From the NCBI RefSeq assembly GCF_005405105.1, contig NZ_BJDK01000013.1, positions 1 through 64,000 on the forward strand: a DNA stretch of 64,000 nt, given 5' to 3'. Positions 38,829 through 48,416 of this stretch are shown here, one piece after another (position 1 is the first letter of the stretch; every line of letters starts with the position of its first letter). The notes under the pieces were generated by a model. The model saw only the letters and a list, made by a program, of their open reading frames with translations. It ran no database searches and was not told where the DNA came from. Source of the stretch: Lactiplantibacillus dongliensis (lineage in GTDB: Bacteria > Bacillota > Bacilli > Lactobacillales > Lactobacillaceae). Made by a program: the position numbers and the translations under genes.

Positions 38829-38894
38829 ATGACGTTACCAGCCAGTCAACTTGGCCGGATCAATTTAGAACCAAGAAGGGATGTTTTAGCATGA
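38829..38894 (+). CDS. 21-codon leader ORF upstream of the XRE-type regulator
   Basis: ATG at 38829 follows a strong AAAGGAGG six bases upstream and opens a 21-codon frame (MTLPASQLGR...RDVLA) whose TGA overlaps the next gene's ATG as ATGA. The ribosome binding site is better than that of the downstream gene, suggesting that translation of the small ORF delivers ribosomes to the regulator. It has no similarity that I recognise; it could be purely a coupling device. Confidence 0.55.
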   Translation: MTLPASQLGRINLEPRRDVLA

Positions 38895-39754
38895 TCAAAT
38901 CCGAATTAGCCGCAATCTTGACCGAACGCCAGCTCAGCATTACCGAACTAGCCCAGCAAACGGGTATCGATCACCAAATATTGAGCCAACTGGCCAATAA
39001 TCAGGCCCAACAGCTCAACTTGCAACAATTAAATACGTTAGCACGCACGTTGGAACTGGAACTAGACGATTTGCTCACCCTAATCCCTGACCAAGAATTA
39101 TTAGTCGTCTTGACTTCACTCAACCGCACCACTAAACAATTTCAAGGCCAACTTAAATTTATTGACCACGATTGTCACCAGACCGCGATACTCCCGCTAA
39201 CCGGTTGCTATGAGCAAACGGGGCTACTAACCACTTTTCTGATTAATGATACCTTTGACACCACCCAATCAGCTGATAAGCTTCGGACCCGCTTAGAAAA
39301 ACTGCAAGCAGCCAATCCTAGTCCGCTGACTGAACAACAAGCCCAAGCCGCTGAAAACTTTCCGGCCGATTTAATCTGGCTACAATCCCATGATGAACCC
39401 ACTAATGAAGCAGATTTAGACCGATTCTTTCAGATCAATAGTTTATTGGCTGCTGCTCGGTATACTGATCTAAAATTAATCTTGAAACCATTGGCCATGG
39501 GATTGATTGCAGCGTTTTATAATCACCCAGCCGAAGTCCTCGGTCCCCCGACCATGGCGCAATTACAATGGGGTGAAACGACCGGTTTTCGACTGTTTAA
39601 CTGCCACCTTTTAGCCAGCCCCGAAGCCTTGGCTCAAGCCGGGTTAAACCGGCGACAAACCCAAGTTCAACAACAGCGGGCCCAACCCGTGAATTATACT
39701 AACTTAGAATTTGTGGATTACTTTTTTGGCGCGGATAACGGTTTGAGCAACTAA
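38891..39754 (+). CDS. XRE-family helix-turn-helix protein with unrecognised C-terminal domain
   Basis: A 287-residue protein. Residues about 5-65 form an XRE/Cro-type helix-turn-helix (LSITELAQQTGIDHQILSQL, then the helix LNLQQLNTLARTLEL). The remaining 220 residues, mixed beta then helical and without membrane segments, match nothing I know. It is probably a regulator that senses an unknown ligand. It is on the plus strand within a minus-strand supercluster, coupled to a leader ORF and followed by a broken O-antigen-ligase-like gene that it may once have regulated. Confidence 0.8.
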   Translation: MIKSELAAILTERQLSITELAQQTGIDHQILSQLANNQAQQLNLQQLNTLARTLELELDDLLTLIPDQELLVVLTSLNRTTKQFQGQLKFIDHDCHQTAILPLTGCYEQTGLLTTFLINDTFDTTQSADKLRTRLEKLQAANPSPLTEQQAQAAENFPADLIWLQSHDEPTNEADLDRFFQINSLLAAARYTDLKLILKPLAMGLIAAFYNHPAEVLGPPTMAQLQWGETTGFRLFNCHLLASPEALAQAGLNRRQTQVQQQRAQPVNYTNLEFVDYFFGADNGLSN

Positions 39755-39826
39755 AGCTGCTGCGCACACTGATACTTGCAACTCGCTGGGGCAAGTTAAA
39801 GATAACAATTCACTACTTGCTGCTTA

Positions 39827-40495
39827 TTGTTGATTGCCCTAGCCGTGGCATTAGCCCAAATTGACGAGCACATTTACGCAACCACTTGGCTTAATTGGGG
39901 CTTAGTCGCTTTAATCATCCTCGGTATTTACCAGACCCAATCACGGACTGGCTTAATCCTGATGCTACTACTGATTTTAGGGACCAGCTTTTCCTTGAAT
40001 TGGCGCCATCTTTTATGGTTAATCGGCGGTGCCGGTAGTTTCTGCTGGTTCGGACTAGCTTGGGCGCCACGCAGCTATTCCTGGGCGACTGGTTGGACTG
40101 CCCGCGTAGCAATTTGGCAGCATAGTCTCCAAGTCTTTGCTACCGCCCCATGGCTTGGCGTCTCATATTTTGGCTTTGCCCCGCGATATTTAAGCTTAAC
40201 CGGCCATTACGTGCCACATGCCCATAATCTTTTCATTATGATCTTAGCTTCGTTTGGCGGCTTAAGCGGTCTCGGCTTAGCTAGTTTAATCATCATCAAC
40301 AGTTGGCAGTTGATTCGGCTTACACACTCCCAGCTACCCAATCAACACTACTTTGCATTACTCCTACCCGTCATTTTAGCGTATGGCAGCAGTGACTTTG
40401 TCTTGTCATCCCTGCAAGTCTTGATCATCGTGCTACTCGTCATGGCTCATTGGTGGCAGGCTCAACCGGCTATCCCACTTCAAACCAACACCTAA
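39827..40495 (+). pseudogene. C-terminal half of an O-antigen ligase (Wzy-type) family membrane protein
   Basis: About 222 residues with five to six membrane segments. The ligase hallmark SRTGLILMLLLILG is near the start, and the PHAHNLFIMILASFGGLSG motif of the catalytic periplasmic loop and last helices follows. Full-length family members are about 400 residues or more; the N-terminal half is absent. A stop lies at 39803, the only in-frame start is a TTG with no ribosome binding site, and the 72 bases upstream show no remnant. It is therefore read as a decayed polysaccharide polymerase/ligase gene, though a functional short protein cannot be excluded. Confidence 0.65.
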
Positions 40496-40500
40496 CCACT

Positions 40501-40546
40501 AAAAAACGGCCGCTAGCGAGCATTTGCTCAACTAGCGACCGTTTTT
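40501..40546. terminator. Bidirectional terminator between the ligase remnant and rpoD
   Basis: AAAAAACGGCCGCTAGCG pairs imperfectly with CTAGCGACCGTTTTT. A/T runs on both sides allow termination of the plus-strand island and of rpoD on the minus strand. Confidence 0.88.
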
Positions 40547-40554
40547 GGTGACAC

Positions 40555-41664
40555 TTATTCCAAGAAATCTTTTAATTGTTTACTACGTGATGGGTGCCGT
40601 AACTTCCGTAACGCCTTGGCTTCGATTTGACGAATCCGTTCCCGCGTAACCCCGAAGACTTTCCCAACTTCTTCCAAAGTCCGGGTCCGACCATCGTCCA
40701 AACCAAACCGCAACCGCAAGACGTTTTCTTCCCGATCCGTTAAGGTATCGAGCACGCCTTCCAATTGTTCTTTCAGCAATTCATACGCTGCTGCATCGGC
40801 TGGTGACGTCGCATCTTGGTCTTCAATAAAGTCCCCTAAATGAGAATCATCCTCTTCACCAATTGGGGTTTCCAACGATACGGGTTCTTGCGCAATCTTC
40901 AAGATTTCGCGCACCTTTTCCGTTGGCATATCCATTTCCGCCCCGATTTCTTCAGGGGTTGGTTCCCGGCCTAAATCTTGCAATAATTGGCGTTGAATCC
41001 GGATCAACTTGTTAATGGTTTCAACCATATGAACCGGAATCCGAATCGTCCGTGCTTGGTCCGCAATGGCCCGCGTAATCGCTTGCCGAATCCACCAAGT
41101 GGCATAAGTTGAGAACTTAAACCCCTTGCGATAATCAAACTTTTCAACGGCCTTCATTAACCCCATGTTACCTTCTTGGATTAAATCAAGGAATTGCATC
41201 CCCCGACCGACATAACGCTTAGCGATCGACACCACCAAACGCAAGTTAGCTTCTGCCAATTCTTGCTTAGCAGACTCGTCGCCTTGTTCGATCCGTAACG
41301 CCAAGGCCACTTCTTCGTCCGCGGTCAATAAGTCAACGCGCCCGATTTCTTTCAAGTACATCCGCACAGGATCATTAATCTTAATCCCAGTGGCGGAACC
41401 AGCACTCTTTAATTCTTTCTTCGTGACGGTCTTGACACTCTTAACGGCCCGCGCATCTGGATCACCGTTTTCATCAACGACACTGATCCCAGCATCCTCA
41501 ATTTTTTGTAATAACTTATCAATACCCTTAGCATCTAGTTTATAAGGTGCTGCCAATTTGTCAGATAGTTCATCATACTTGATACTACCAGACTTTTTAT
41601 AACTCTTAATTAACGCTTTAACGGCTTTGTTATATTCCGTTGTCGTTGTTTTTGCTTTTGCCAT
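40555..41664 (-). CDS. rpoD: Primary sigma factor RpoD (SigA)
   Basis: A 369-residue group 1 sigma factor. It has a lysine-rich N-terminal region 1.1, region 1.2 ([19 protein letters not shown]), region 2 with [24 protein letters not shown] and the -10-reading [16 protein letters not shown], region 3, and region 4 with [24 protein letters not shown] for -35 recognition. AGGAGG lies ten bases before the ATG. It follows dnaG by 14 bases. Confidence 0.99.
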   Translation of the reverse strand: MAKAKTTTTEYNKAVKALIKSYKKSGSIKYDELSDKLAAPYKLDAKGIDKLLQKIEDAGISVVDENGDPDARAVKSVKTVTKKELKSAGSATGIKINDPVRMYLKEIGRVDLLTADEEVALALRIEQGDESAKQELAEANLRLVVSIAKRYVGRGMQFLDLIQEGNMGLMKAVEKFDYRKGFKFSTYATWWIRQAITRAIADQARTIRIPVHMVETINKLIRIQRQLLQDLGREPTPEEIGAEMDMPTEKVREILKIAQEPVSLETPIGEEDDSHLGDFIEDQDATSPADAAAYELLKEQLEGVLDTLTDREENVLRLRFGLDDGRTRTLEEVGKVFGVTRERIRQIEAKALRKLRHPSRSKQLKDFLE

Positions 41665-41678
41665 AAAGTTGTAGCCTC

Positions 41679-43589
41679 CTATAAGCTGTCAGCTTGTTGT
41701 ACCTGCTGTTGTTGACGATATAATTCAATTAGTTCCAGCGTCAATTGCTGGACTAAATCATGATTACCCAATTGTTTAGCGGCCGTTAATTCGGCCTTTT
41801 TACCCTTAATTTGTTCCGCGACCGGATGCTGATTCATAATGACATTGACCAGATCCGCCACTTCTTCACGCGAGGTTTCCTGCGCAACATCCATAAATTC
41901 CAAGCTGGTGACCACTTGTTTTAACTGATTATCGGTCATAAAATCGGTAAAGTTGGCTAAATCAAAATGCGCATGCGTATTAAAATAAGCCTCGGCGTCT
42001 GCCAAGATGTTTTGATACTGATCATGCACGAAGTGAAAATCCGCTAACGCCATGACGCGCAACCAAACATCATGATCGTGTAATAAGCGATACAGTAATA
42101 GTCGTTCCGCCCGTTCAACACGACTTAACGGCGCCGCATTGGTCGTGGCACCCATTGTTGCCATCGTCTCCGTTGGGGGTGGCGGGGCCATCATGGTCAC
42201 CCCGCCATCATCAACTGGTGGTGGACCAACTGGGGCCGCGGGTCGTTTGGTCGGCTGCCGATGAACCGTCTGGCGACCGACTAGCGACCGTAATTGTTGC
42301 CGTAAATCATCCTTATTTAAGCCAAACTCTTGTACCAGTTGATTCAAATATAAGTCTTGTTCGACATTGGAAGAGAGTTGCGACAGCTGTTGTAAAACGG
42401 CTTCTAAATAAGTTAACTGATCCTGCGTATTTTGTAAATTCAAATCATGACGTAAATACTGCATTTCAAAAGCCGTGGGTGTCTGCTGACCATCCTCAAA
42501 GACCTGCTGAAACTTTTCTGAGCCAGCTGATCGTAAGTATTCATCCGGATCCATCCCATCAGGCATCTGAATCACATTTAAATTCAGTCGACTGTTATCA
42601 CCGAGTAGCTTAAGCGCGCGATCCGTTGCCTTTTGACCAGGGGTATCACTGTCATAACAAATCGACAAGTGATCCGTCACCCGCTCGAGCATATAAATCT
42701 GCTCATTCGTTAAACTCGTCCCCATGGAAGCCACACCGTTTTGAATGCCAGCGCGATAAGCCGCAATCACATCCATGAACCCTTCAAATAAGACAACTGC
42801 CTTTTTCTGGCGAATTGCCCCCCTTGCCAAGTCAAAGTTAAATAAGACGGACCGTTTATTGAAAAGTTTGGTTTCTGGACTGTTTAAATATTTAGGTTCA
42901 TCTGGCGACTTTTTCAAGATACGTCCTGAAAAAGCGATCACCCGACCACTGGCGTCTTTAATTGGGAATAATACCCGGTCAACAAACCGATCCCGTAATT
43001 CACCGGCTTGGTTCTCAATAAATAATCCCGACTGACGTAAAAGTTGATAATCAATCTGGTGAGCTTTAAAAAAGTCTAATAATAACTGATTCTTAGGAGC
43101 ATACCCAATTCCAAACGTCGCAATCGTGTCATCATCTAACCCACGTTCATGCAAATACGCTAACGCGGGTTCACCTAATTCTGTATTAACTAAAATATGT
43201 TGATACATCTTAGCACTGTCCGCATAAAGAGCTAACAAATCACTTTGAACTTGATCCTTAGGTGCGGCAGGTTGGGATTGTGCGGTATAACTTGCCGGTA
43301 AATCCACATGGCCAAACTCCGCGACTTTCGCAACCGCTTCTGGAAAGCTAAGGTTTTCCAAGTCCATAATGAATGAAAAGACATTACCGCCCCGACCACA
43401 ACTGAAACAATGAAAAATTTGTTTTTGTTCATTAACTGAAAATGACGGCGTCCGTTCCTCATGAAACGGACATAAGCCAAATAGGTTTTTACCGGCCTTC
43501 TTCAGCTGCACATATTGACCAACAAAATCCGCAATATTCACTGCGGATCGAATTTGATCGACCTTTTCTTCCGGGATCAAATTGGCCAC
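41679..43589 (-). CDS. dnaG: DNA primase
   Basis: It synthesises RNA primers at the replication fork. The protein has an N-terminal zinc ribbon ([13 protein letters not shown] ... [11 protein letters not shown]), a TOPRIM domain ([29 protein letters not shown]) and a C-terminal helicase-interaction region after a Pro-rich linker (PPPPTE). The open frame runs 63 codons further upstream, but known primases start at the equivalent of [14 protein letters not shown]. The GTG there is preferred; an ATG six codons higher (43607) is possible. The predicted promoter lies inside the longer frame, excluding the farthest start. Confidence 0.95.
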   Translation of the reverse strand: MANLIPEEKVDQIRSAVNIADFVGQYVQLKKAGKNLFGLCPFHEERTPSFSVNEQKQIFHCFSCGRGGNVFSFIMDLENLSFPEAVAKVAEFGHVDLPASYTAQSQPAAPKDQVQSDLLALYADSAKMYQHILVNTELGEPALAYLHERGLDDDTIATFGIGYAPKNQLLLDFFKAHQIDYQLLRQSGLFIENQAGELRDRFVDRVLFPIKDASGRVIAFSGRILKKSPDEPKYLNSPETKLFNKRSVLFNFDLARGAIRQKKAVVLFEGFMDVIAAYRAGIQNGVASMGTSLTNEQIYMLERVTDHLSICYDSDTPGQKATDRALKLLGDNSRLNLNVIQMPDGMDPDEYLRSAGSEKFQQVFEDGQQTPTAFEMQYLRHDLNLQNTQDQLTYLEAVLQQLSQLSSNVEQDLYLNQLVQEFGLNKDDLRQQLRSLVGRQTVHRQPTKRPAAPVGPPPVDDGGVTMMAPPPPTETMATMGATTNAAPLSRVERAERLLLYRLLHDHDVWLRVMALADFHFVHDQYQNILADAEAYFNTHAHFDLANFTDFMTDNQLKQVVTSLEFMDVAQETSREEVADLVNVIMNQHPVAEQIKGKKAELTAAKQLGNHDLVQQLTLELIELYRQQQQVQQADSL

Positions 43590-43632
43590 TTTGCCACCCC
43601 ATTTCATAAGTAATCGACTGACAAAATCACAA

Positions 43633-43696
43633 AAATTCGCGTAGCCTTGAAAAGCCGCATCACGAAAACGAGATGCGACTATTAGCGTGCGAATTT
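43633..43696 (-). other. Structured dnaG leader with terminator-like fold
   Basis: On the minus strand AAATTCGC (43689-43696) pairs with GCGAATTT (43633-43640), which runs into TTTTGTG. Between them a hairpin CGCATC/GATGCG (43672-43677 with 43656-43661) can form. All lie between the predicted dnaG promoter and the start codon. Confidence 0.5.
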
Positions 43697-43707
43697 CTAC
43701 AAAATAT

Positions 43708-43736
43708 ATCTTACCACAAGTTTGACAGGTGTGCAA
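43708..43736 (-). promoter_or_regulatory. dnaG promoter
   Basis: On the minus strand -35 TTGCAC, a 17-bp spacer and -10 TAAGAT, about 115 bases before the preferred dnaG start. Confidence 0.6.
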
Positions 43737-43863
43737 TAATAAGTCTTGCTTATTAGACACTTTTGTCAAGTTTGTCACAATTTAAGCTGAAATACTCGTG
43801 GATTGGCGGGTAATGACTCGTTCATTAACGGTTATGCGACACGCCCAGCCTCACATGTAACGA

Positions 43864-44229
43864 CTAACGAATTCTAGTCTCAATAATAAACTCAATCGTC
43901 TCAATCAATTCCATAATTGGCAGCAAATAAACCCAGAAAATAAAATACCAGAACGCTTCATTAAAATTAACAATATCAAATAAAGTGACCCCAAGTAGTG
44001 CCAGACAGCAGCCTAACAATACTAGTGCTAAGAGTCGTCTGAGGCCCCGAGTTCGGACCAAAAATGACCACACCAAGCACCCCAACAATAGCCCACAAAT
44101 CACGTAACCAGTTAATTGATGATCATCTAACTTAAATCCTGTGTGGACGCCACTGGCATAATAAAGTGCCGCCACATAGATCCCCCCATAGACAGCCGCA
44201 ATCCCTTGAATCCAGCGATATTTTTTCAT
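43864..44229 (-). CDS. Small membrane protein of unknown function
   Basis: A 121-residue protein with about four hydrophobic segments (WIQGIAAVYGGIYVAALYYA; GYVICGLLLGCLVWSFLV; LLALVLLGCCLALLGVTLF; AFWYFIFWVYLLPIMELI) and an acidic/Arg C-terminus. I do not recognise a family. The ATG chosen (MKKYRWIQG) has AAGGAAG ten bases upstream. It sits between glyS and dnaG, where Bacillus carries ccpN and yqfL. Confidence 0.7.
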   Translation of the reverse strand: MKKYRWIQGIAAVYGGIYVAALYYASGVHTGFKLDDHQLTGYVICGLLLGCLVWSFLVRTRGLRRLLALVLLGCCLALLGVTLFDIVNFNEAFWYFIFWVYLLPIMELIETIEFIIETRIR

Positions 44230-44273
44230 CTTAACCAAGCTTCCTTTACCGCTAATCCAGCTTAGTACTAATA

Positions 44274-44323
44274 CAAAAAGAGCACCAAACCAGTCACACA
44301 ATCATGACTAATTTGATGCTCTT
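44274..44323 (-). terminator. Intrinsic terminator after glyS
   Basis: On the minus strand AAGAGCATCAAA pairs with TTTGGTGCTCTT, and AGTCA with TGACT, around an eight-base loop; TTTTTG follows. Confidence 0.85.
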
Positions 44324-44342
44324 AAGTTTACATCATTGGCAC

Positions 44343-46424
44343 TTATTTAACGACTAATTGGTTCAAGTCACCCATGACATTTGCCATGCGGGCAATCTTA
44401 ATCAATTGCTTCAAATGATTGTTACGAACTTTTTCGTCTTTACTCATGACCATCGTCTGGTCAAAGTAATCAGCGATCAATGGCCGTAAACTAGCCAACG
44501 CCTTAAAACGATCATTCATATCGAGCGCTGGGGTTAACTTCGTTTCAAGCTCATTCACCGCATCATAAAGTTTTTGTTCCGCATCATTTTCAAATAATGC
44601 TGGATCAACCGTCAAATCACGCGTGTCCAGATCAGCTTTAGCCGTGATCCGTAATAACCGGGTCAAGGCTTCAATGGTGTCTCGGAATTCAGGATCATCC
44701 TGATGCGCATTTAACACATCTGCTGCCTTGAACATTTCACGAATATCTTGCCGACTGCCCTTAATAACGGTGTCAACAATGTCATAACGCAACTGCTTGT
44801 TACTGAACCATTGCTTAACCCGATCGGTTAAGAAAGCTGCCACTGGCTTGGTTTGCTTAGCAAAGTCTAAGTTGAACGTGGCCCCGTTAGCTTGCAAGAC
44901 TTGTTGAATATCGGTTTCAAATTGACCGATTGGGAAGTCCCAGCCTTGATCACGGACAATTCGAACAATCCCAAAGGCTTGACGACGTAAGGCAAACGGA
45001 TCGTTAGACCCACTTGGGGTTAAGCCAACTGCAAAGAAGCTCGTAATCGAATCAAGCTTATCAGCGACTGCTAAGACAGCGCCAACTTTCGATTGTGGCA
45101 AGGCCCCATCTGCACTAGTTGGCATATAATGTTCGCGAATCGCTTGGGCAACGACGGGATCTTCACCCTTCAAGATGGCATACTTCTCACCCATCACACC
45201 TTGGAGTTCAGGGAATTCGCCGACCATCCCCGTGACCAAATCAAACTTGTAGATTTGAGCCGCACGATGGAGTTGATTCTTTTCGGTTTCAGTTAACCCA
45301 AACCGATCAGCTAACAGACCACCGATATACATGACCCGTTGCATCTTTTCGTACATCGTCCCAATCTTATCATGGAAGCTGACCTTTTTAAGGCGTTCCA
45401 CATAAGCTTGAATGGAGTGTTGCTGATCTTCATGGAAGAAGAAGGCCGCATCTTCCAACCGAGCTGTCAACACTTTTTGGTTACCCAGAATCACGTTCTT
45501 TAAGTTTTCCGTATTCCCGTTACGCACGGAAACGAAGTGTGGCAACAAGTTGTCATCAGCATCGGTCACGTAGAAGAACCGTTGATGGTCACGCATTGAC
45601 GTAATCAAGACTTCATCTGGAATTGGCAAGTACTTAGTGTCGAAATCCCCCGCAAACGCCGTTGGATATTCAACTAAGTTATTAACTTCTTCCAATAAGT
45701 CTTCGTTAACGACAATCTGCCATTGATGTTCTTTAGCTAAGGCGTCAATTTGGGTGCGAATCTTGGCCTTCCGTTTGGCAGCATCAGCAATCACGAATTC
45801 TTTTGCTAGATCAGCTTCATAATCCGTCGCGTTTTTGATTTCGACAGCATGGCCTAAGAAACGATGACCGCGAGTTGTCCGACCGGCTTTGACATCTAAG
45901 ATTTCGATTGGGATAATCTCATCATCTAATAAGGAAACTAACCACCGAATTGGCCGAATGTATTTAAAGCTAAACGTTGACCACTTCATCATCGTGGGGA
46001 AGTTCATCTTCGTGATAACGTCCTTGACGCCTGCTAAAACGTCTTTAGCGGGTTTACCAGCTGTAAACGTTTGAACAAATACGTAGGGCGTCCCTTTGAT
46101 TTCCTTAAAGACAATATCATCCGTTGAAGCGCCTTGACCCTTAGAAAATCCGACAGCTGCTTTCGTCCAGTTACCATCCGCGTCTTGAGCGATTTTCTTA
46201 GCTGGTCCCCGAACTTCCTTTTTAACATCAGCTTGCTTATCAGCTAAGCCTTCAACTTGCAACGTCAACCGGCGTGGCGTTGAAAAAGTTTTAATCTGGT
46301 CGAAAGTTAAGCGTTCGTCTTTGAGAAATTTTGCCATTCGTTCTTTTAATTGCAAAATACTAGGAGTGACGACGTGCGCCGGCATTTCTTCCAAACCGAT
46401 TTCTAATAAATAAGTTTTAGCCAT
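44343..46424 (-). CDS. glyS: Glycine-tRNA ligase beta subunit
   Basis: A 693-residue beta chain of the bacterial alpha2beta2 glycyl-tRNA synthetase, providing tRNA binding and an HD-like domain. The start [19 protein letters not shown] is diagnostic, and FFYVTDADDNLLPHFVSVRNG and FFFHEDQQ occur as expected. Its ATG overlaps the glyQ stop by one base, so the subunits are translationally coupled under the T-box. Confidence 0.98.
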   Translation of the reverse strand: MAKTYLLEIGLEEMPAHVVTPSILQLKERMAKFLKDERLTFDQIKTFSTPRRLTLQVEGLADKQADVKKEVRGPAKKIAQDADGNWTKAAVGFSKGQGASTDDIVFKEIKGTPYVFVQTFTAGKPAKDVLAGVKDVITKMNFPTMMKWSTFSFKYIRPIRWLVSLLDDEIIPIEILDVKAGRTTRGHRFLGHAVEIKNATDYEADLAKEFVIADAAKRKAKIRTQIDALAKEHQWQIVVNEDLLEEVNNLVEYPTAFAGDFDTKYLPIPDEVLITSMRDHQRFFYVTDADDNLLPHFVSVRNGNTENLKNVILGNQKVLTARLEDAAFFFHEDQQHSIQAYVERLKKVSFHDKIGTMYEKMQRVMYIGGLLADRFGLTETEKNQLHRAAQIYKFDLVTGMVGEFPELQGVMGEKYAILKGEDPVVAQAIREHYMPTSADGALPQSKVGAVLAVADKLDSITSFFAVGLTPSGSNDPFALRRQAFGIVRIVRDQGWDFPIGQFETDIQQVLQANGATFNLDFAKQTKPVAAFLTDRVKQWFSNKQLRYDIVDTVIKGSRQDIREMFKAADVLNAHQDDPEFRDTIEALTRLLRITAKADLDTRDLTVDPALFENDAEQKLYDAVNELETKLTPALDMNDRFKALASLRPLIADYFDQTMVMSKDEKVRNNHLKQLIKIARMANVMGDLNQLVVK

Positions 46425-47323
46425 TATTTCGTTTCCTCCTGCGCATGTTTGAGTAATGGAAAGCCGCGTTTTTCACGTTGTGCCACAAATTCTTTTGCAA
46501 TCGACTTAGCCATATTACGGATACGGTCCAAATAGCCGGCCCGTTCCGTCACGGAAACCATTCCCCGAGCATCCATCAAGTTAAAGGTATGGCTACACTT
46601 CAAACAATAGTCATAAGCTGGGTGAACTAAGCCGTTCTTGATTTGCTTTTTAGCTTCTTTTTCATATTCATCAAACAACATTAATAATAAGTCTTCGTTG
46701 CTATCTTCAAAGGCATACTTTGAGTTTTCAAATTCGGGTTCCAAGAAGATGTCGCCATACTTAACGCCATCGCCCCATTCCAAATCAAAGACCGAGTTAA
46801 CATCTTGGATATAAGATGATAACCGTTCCAAACCATAGGTAATCTCTGAAGTAACTGGATCAACTTCCAGACCACCCACTTGTTGGAAGTAGGTAAATTG
46901 ACTAATTTCCATCCCGTCTAGCCAAACTTCCCAACCAACACCGGCACAACCCATTGAAGGATTTTCCCAGTTATCTTCGACAAATCGAATATCATGTTCA
47001 AGGGGGTTAATGCCTAATTTTTCCAAACTTTGTAAATATAAGTCTTGGATGTTTTCAGGTGACGGCTTCATAACCACTTGGAACTGATGATGTTGGTACA
47101 ACCGGTTAGGATTTTCACCATACCGACCATCAGCTGGGCGCCGTGAAGGTTCGACATACGCCGCGTTCCAAGGTTCAGGACCGATAGCACGTAAGAACGT
47201 ATATGGACTCATCGTCCCGGCCCCTTTTTCTGTATCATAAGATTGCATTAACATACAACCTTGATCTGACCAAAACTCTTGCAAGGTTAAAATAATCTCT
47301 TGCACTGATAACTTTTTGCTCAT
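46424..47323 (-). CDS. glyQ: Glycine-tRNA ligase alpha subunit
   Basis: A 299-residue catalytic alpha subunit with [39 protein letters not shown] and [20 protein letters not shown]. The frame continues upstream into the T-box terminator, so the ATG at [15 protein letters not shown] is the start. It is controlled by a glycine T-box leader and followed by glyS. Confidence 0.98.
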   Translation of the reverse strand: MSKKLSVQEIILTLQEFWSDQGCMLMQSYDTEKGAGTMSPYTFLRAIGPEPWNAAYVEPSRRPADGRYGENPNRLYQHHQFQVVMKPSPENIQDLYLQSLEKLGINPLEHDIRFVEDNWENPSMGCAGVGWEVWLDGMEISQFTYFQQVGGLEVDPVTSEITYGLERLSSYIQDVNSVFDLEWGDGVKYGDIFLEPEFENSKYAFEDSNEDLLLMLFDEYEKEAKKQIKNGLVHPAYDYCLKCSHTFNLMDARGMVSVTERAGYLDRIRNMAKSIAKEFVAQREKRGFPLLKHAQEETK

Positions 47324-47344
47324 TGTCTGCCTCCCAAAATTTGT

Positions 47345-47582
47345 GACTGAATCGGCTTTTGCCCACAAAAAAAGTCCCCTGCCATTCCAAAAGAATGACA
47401 TAGGGACGATTGATTTCGCGGTTCCACCCTACTTCTGAGTAACCTCAGCAGCTTAATTAATCTTCAAAGCTCCGAGAGCGCCAATTATAATCGCTTCTGA
47501 CCATTTCTCACTCACTAGGCCTCACTGGATACCACGACGTATAATTTTCTCTCATCAACACTTAACTATTCAGTTCTTCATC
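47345..47582 (-). promoter_or_regulatory. Glycine T-box leader of glyQS
   Basis: The minus strand shows Stem I, closed by GAGAG/CTCTC and ATTATA/TATAAT, leaving an internal loop that reads TGGCG. The specifier codon GGC (Gly) lies at 47480-47482. The antiterminator T-box AGGGTGGAACCGCG (47417-47430) is followed by the terminator hairpin. Uncharged tRNA-Gly should relieve termination. Confidence 0.95.
47367..47407 (-). terminator. T-box-controlled terminator of glyQS
   Basis: On the minus strand GTCCCTATGTCATTC pairs with GGAATGGCAGGGGAC around TTTT and ends in TTTTTTT. Its 5' side overlaps the antiterminator partner. Confidence 0.92.
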
Positions 47583-47611
47583 ATCATAGCCGACTGTTAC
47601 TAGTTTGTCAA
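47583..47611 (-). promoter_or_regulatory. glyQS promoter overlapping the recO stop codon
   Basis: On the minus strand consensus -35 TTGACA, a 17-bp spacer and -10 TATGAT. The TGA in TTGACA is the recO stop codon. Confidence 0.82.
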
Positions 47612-48399
47612 TCATCATCGGTCTGCCGGGGTTTTAATGGTTGATACCAACTCCCCATCTGATCAATAAACCGTTTAGACTTTAGATGTATCCCGACTGA
47701 ATTATCATAGATTTCATCTAAAATTCGCCGCAATTGTTGCGCCGTCGTTTTTTTAACCGTCATCGAATGTACCTTACTCAAGTTCAACACTGAGAACTTC
47801 CGCAAGTAAAAGATGGCCGCTTGACTAGCATGCAGCCGGTGCGGATCTAGATGCCAGTGTTGCTGACACAATAGTCCCCCATAACTTTCCGAGTAATCTA
47901 ACGGCAAGTCTTGCCGACCACACACGGCACACCAGCGCAGTTCCGGCGCAACCCCGAACGCGCCTAGTAATTGAATTTCAACCACATTAGCGACCAGTGC
48001 GGGGGCAACACGCTGATCAATCAGCTGCAACGCGCTGGTAATCTGTTGATACCAACGCCCCACCGGCTGATTGTCCGGGTAAGCCACATCAATCAGATTC
48101 ATGATATACGTCGCATAAGCATTCAACTCAATATCTTGACTAATCTGCTCAAAATACTGTACTGATTTGACACTATTGATATAAGACAAGCCCTGATCCC
48201 GCAAGTCACCAACGTATTCACCCATCGTAAACGGCAACAACTCGGCCGCCATTTTAAACCCGCGCCGACGGGCACCACGAATAAAAAACATTTTTTTACC
48301 ATATTCCGCGGTCAAAAATTTAATCAGCATATCGCGTTCACGATAATCGCGCCGATACAATAAAATACCGTTAAAGTTAGTGATCGTTTGTTGGGCCAT
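47608..48399 (-). CDS. recO: DNA repair protein RecO
   Basis: A 263-residue recombination mediator that loads RecA with RecR and RecF. It has an N-terminal OB fold (FNGILLYRRDYRERDMLIKFLT), a helical middle, and a zinc-finger segment CAVCGRQDLPLDYSES...LLCQQHWH. It follows era by 18 bases, the standard era-recO order. Confidence 0.96.
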   Translation of the reverse strand: MAQQTITNFNGILLYRRDYRERDMLIKFLTAEYGKKMFFIRGARRRGFKMAAELLPFTMGEYVGDLRDQGLSYINSVKSVQYFEQISQDIELNAYATYIMNLIDVAYPDNQPVGRWYQQITSALQLIDQRVAPALVANVVEIQLLGAFGVAPELRWCAVCGRQDLPLDYSESYGGLLCQQHWHLDPHRLHASQAAIFYLRKFSVLNLSKVHSMTVKKTTAQQLRRILDEIYDNSVGIHLKSKRFIDQMGSWYQPLKPRQTDDD

Positions 48400-48416
48400 T
48401 TAATCACCTAACGATT

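Noticed and set aside
42155-42613. 152-codon plus-strand open frame inside dnaG
   Set aside because: Shadow frame opposite a conserved gene, with no ribosome binding site.
43590-43778. 63-codon N-terminal extension of DnaG with a CxxC-like segment
   Set aside because: Known primases begin at the zinc-ribbon-proximal IPEE motif, and the predicted promoter lies inside the extension, so it is probably untranslated leader.
43787-43857. Possible hairpin downstream of the small membrane protein gene
   Set aside because: The apparent GTG/CAC and TGGCGGGT/ACGCCCA arms do not align into a continuous stem when paired base by base.
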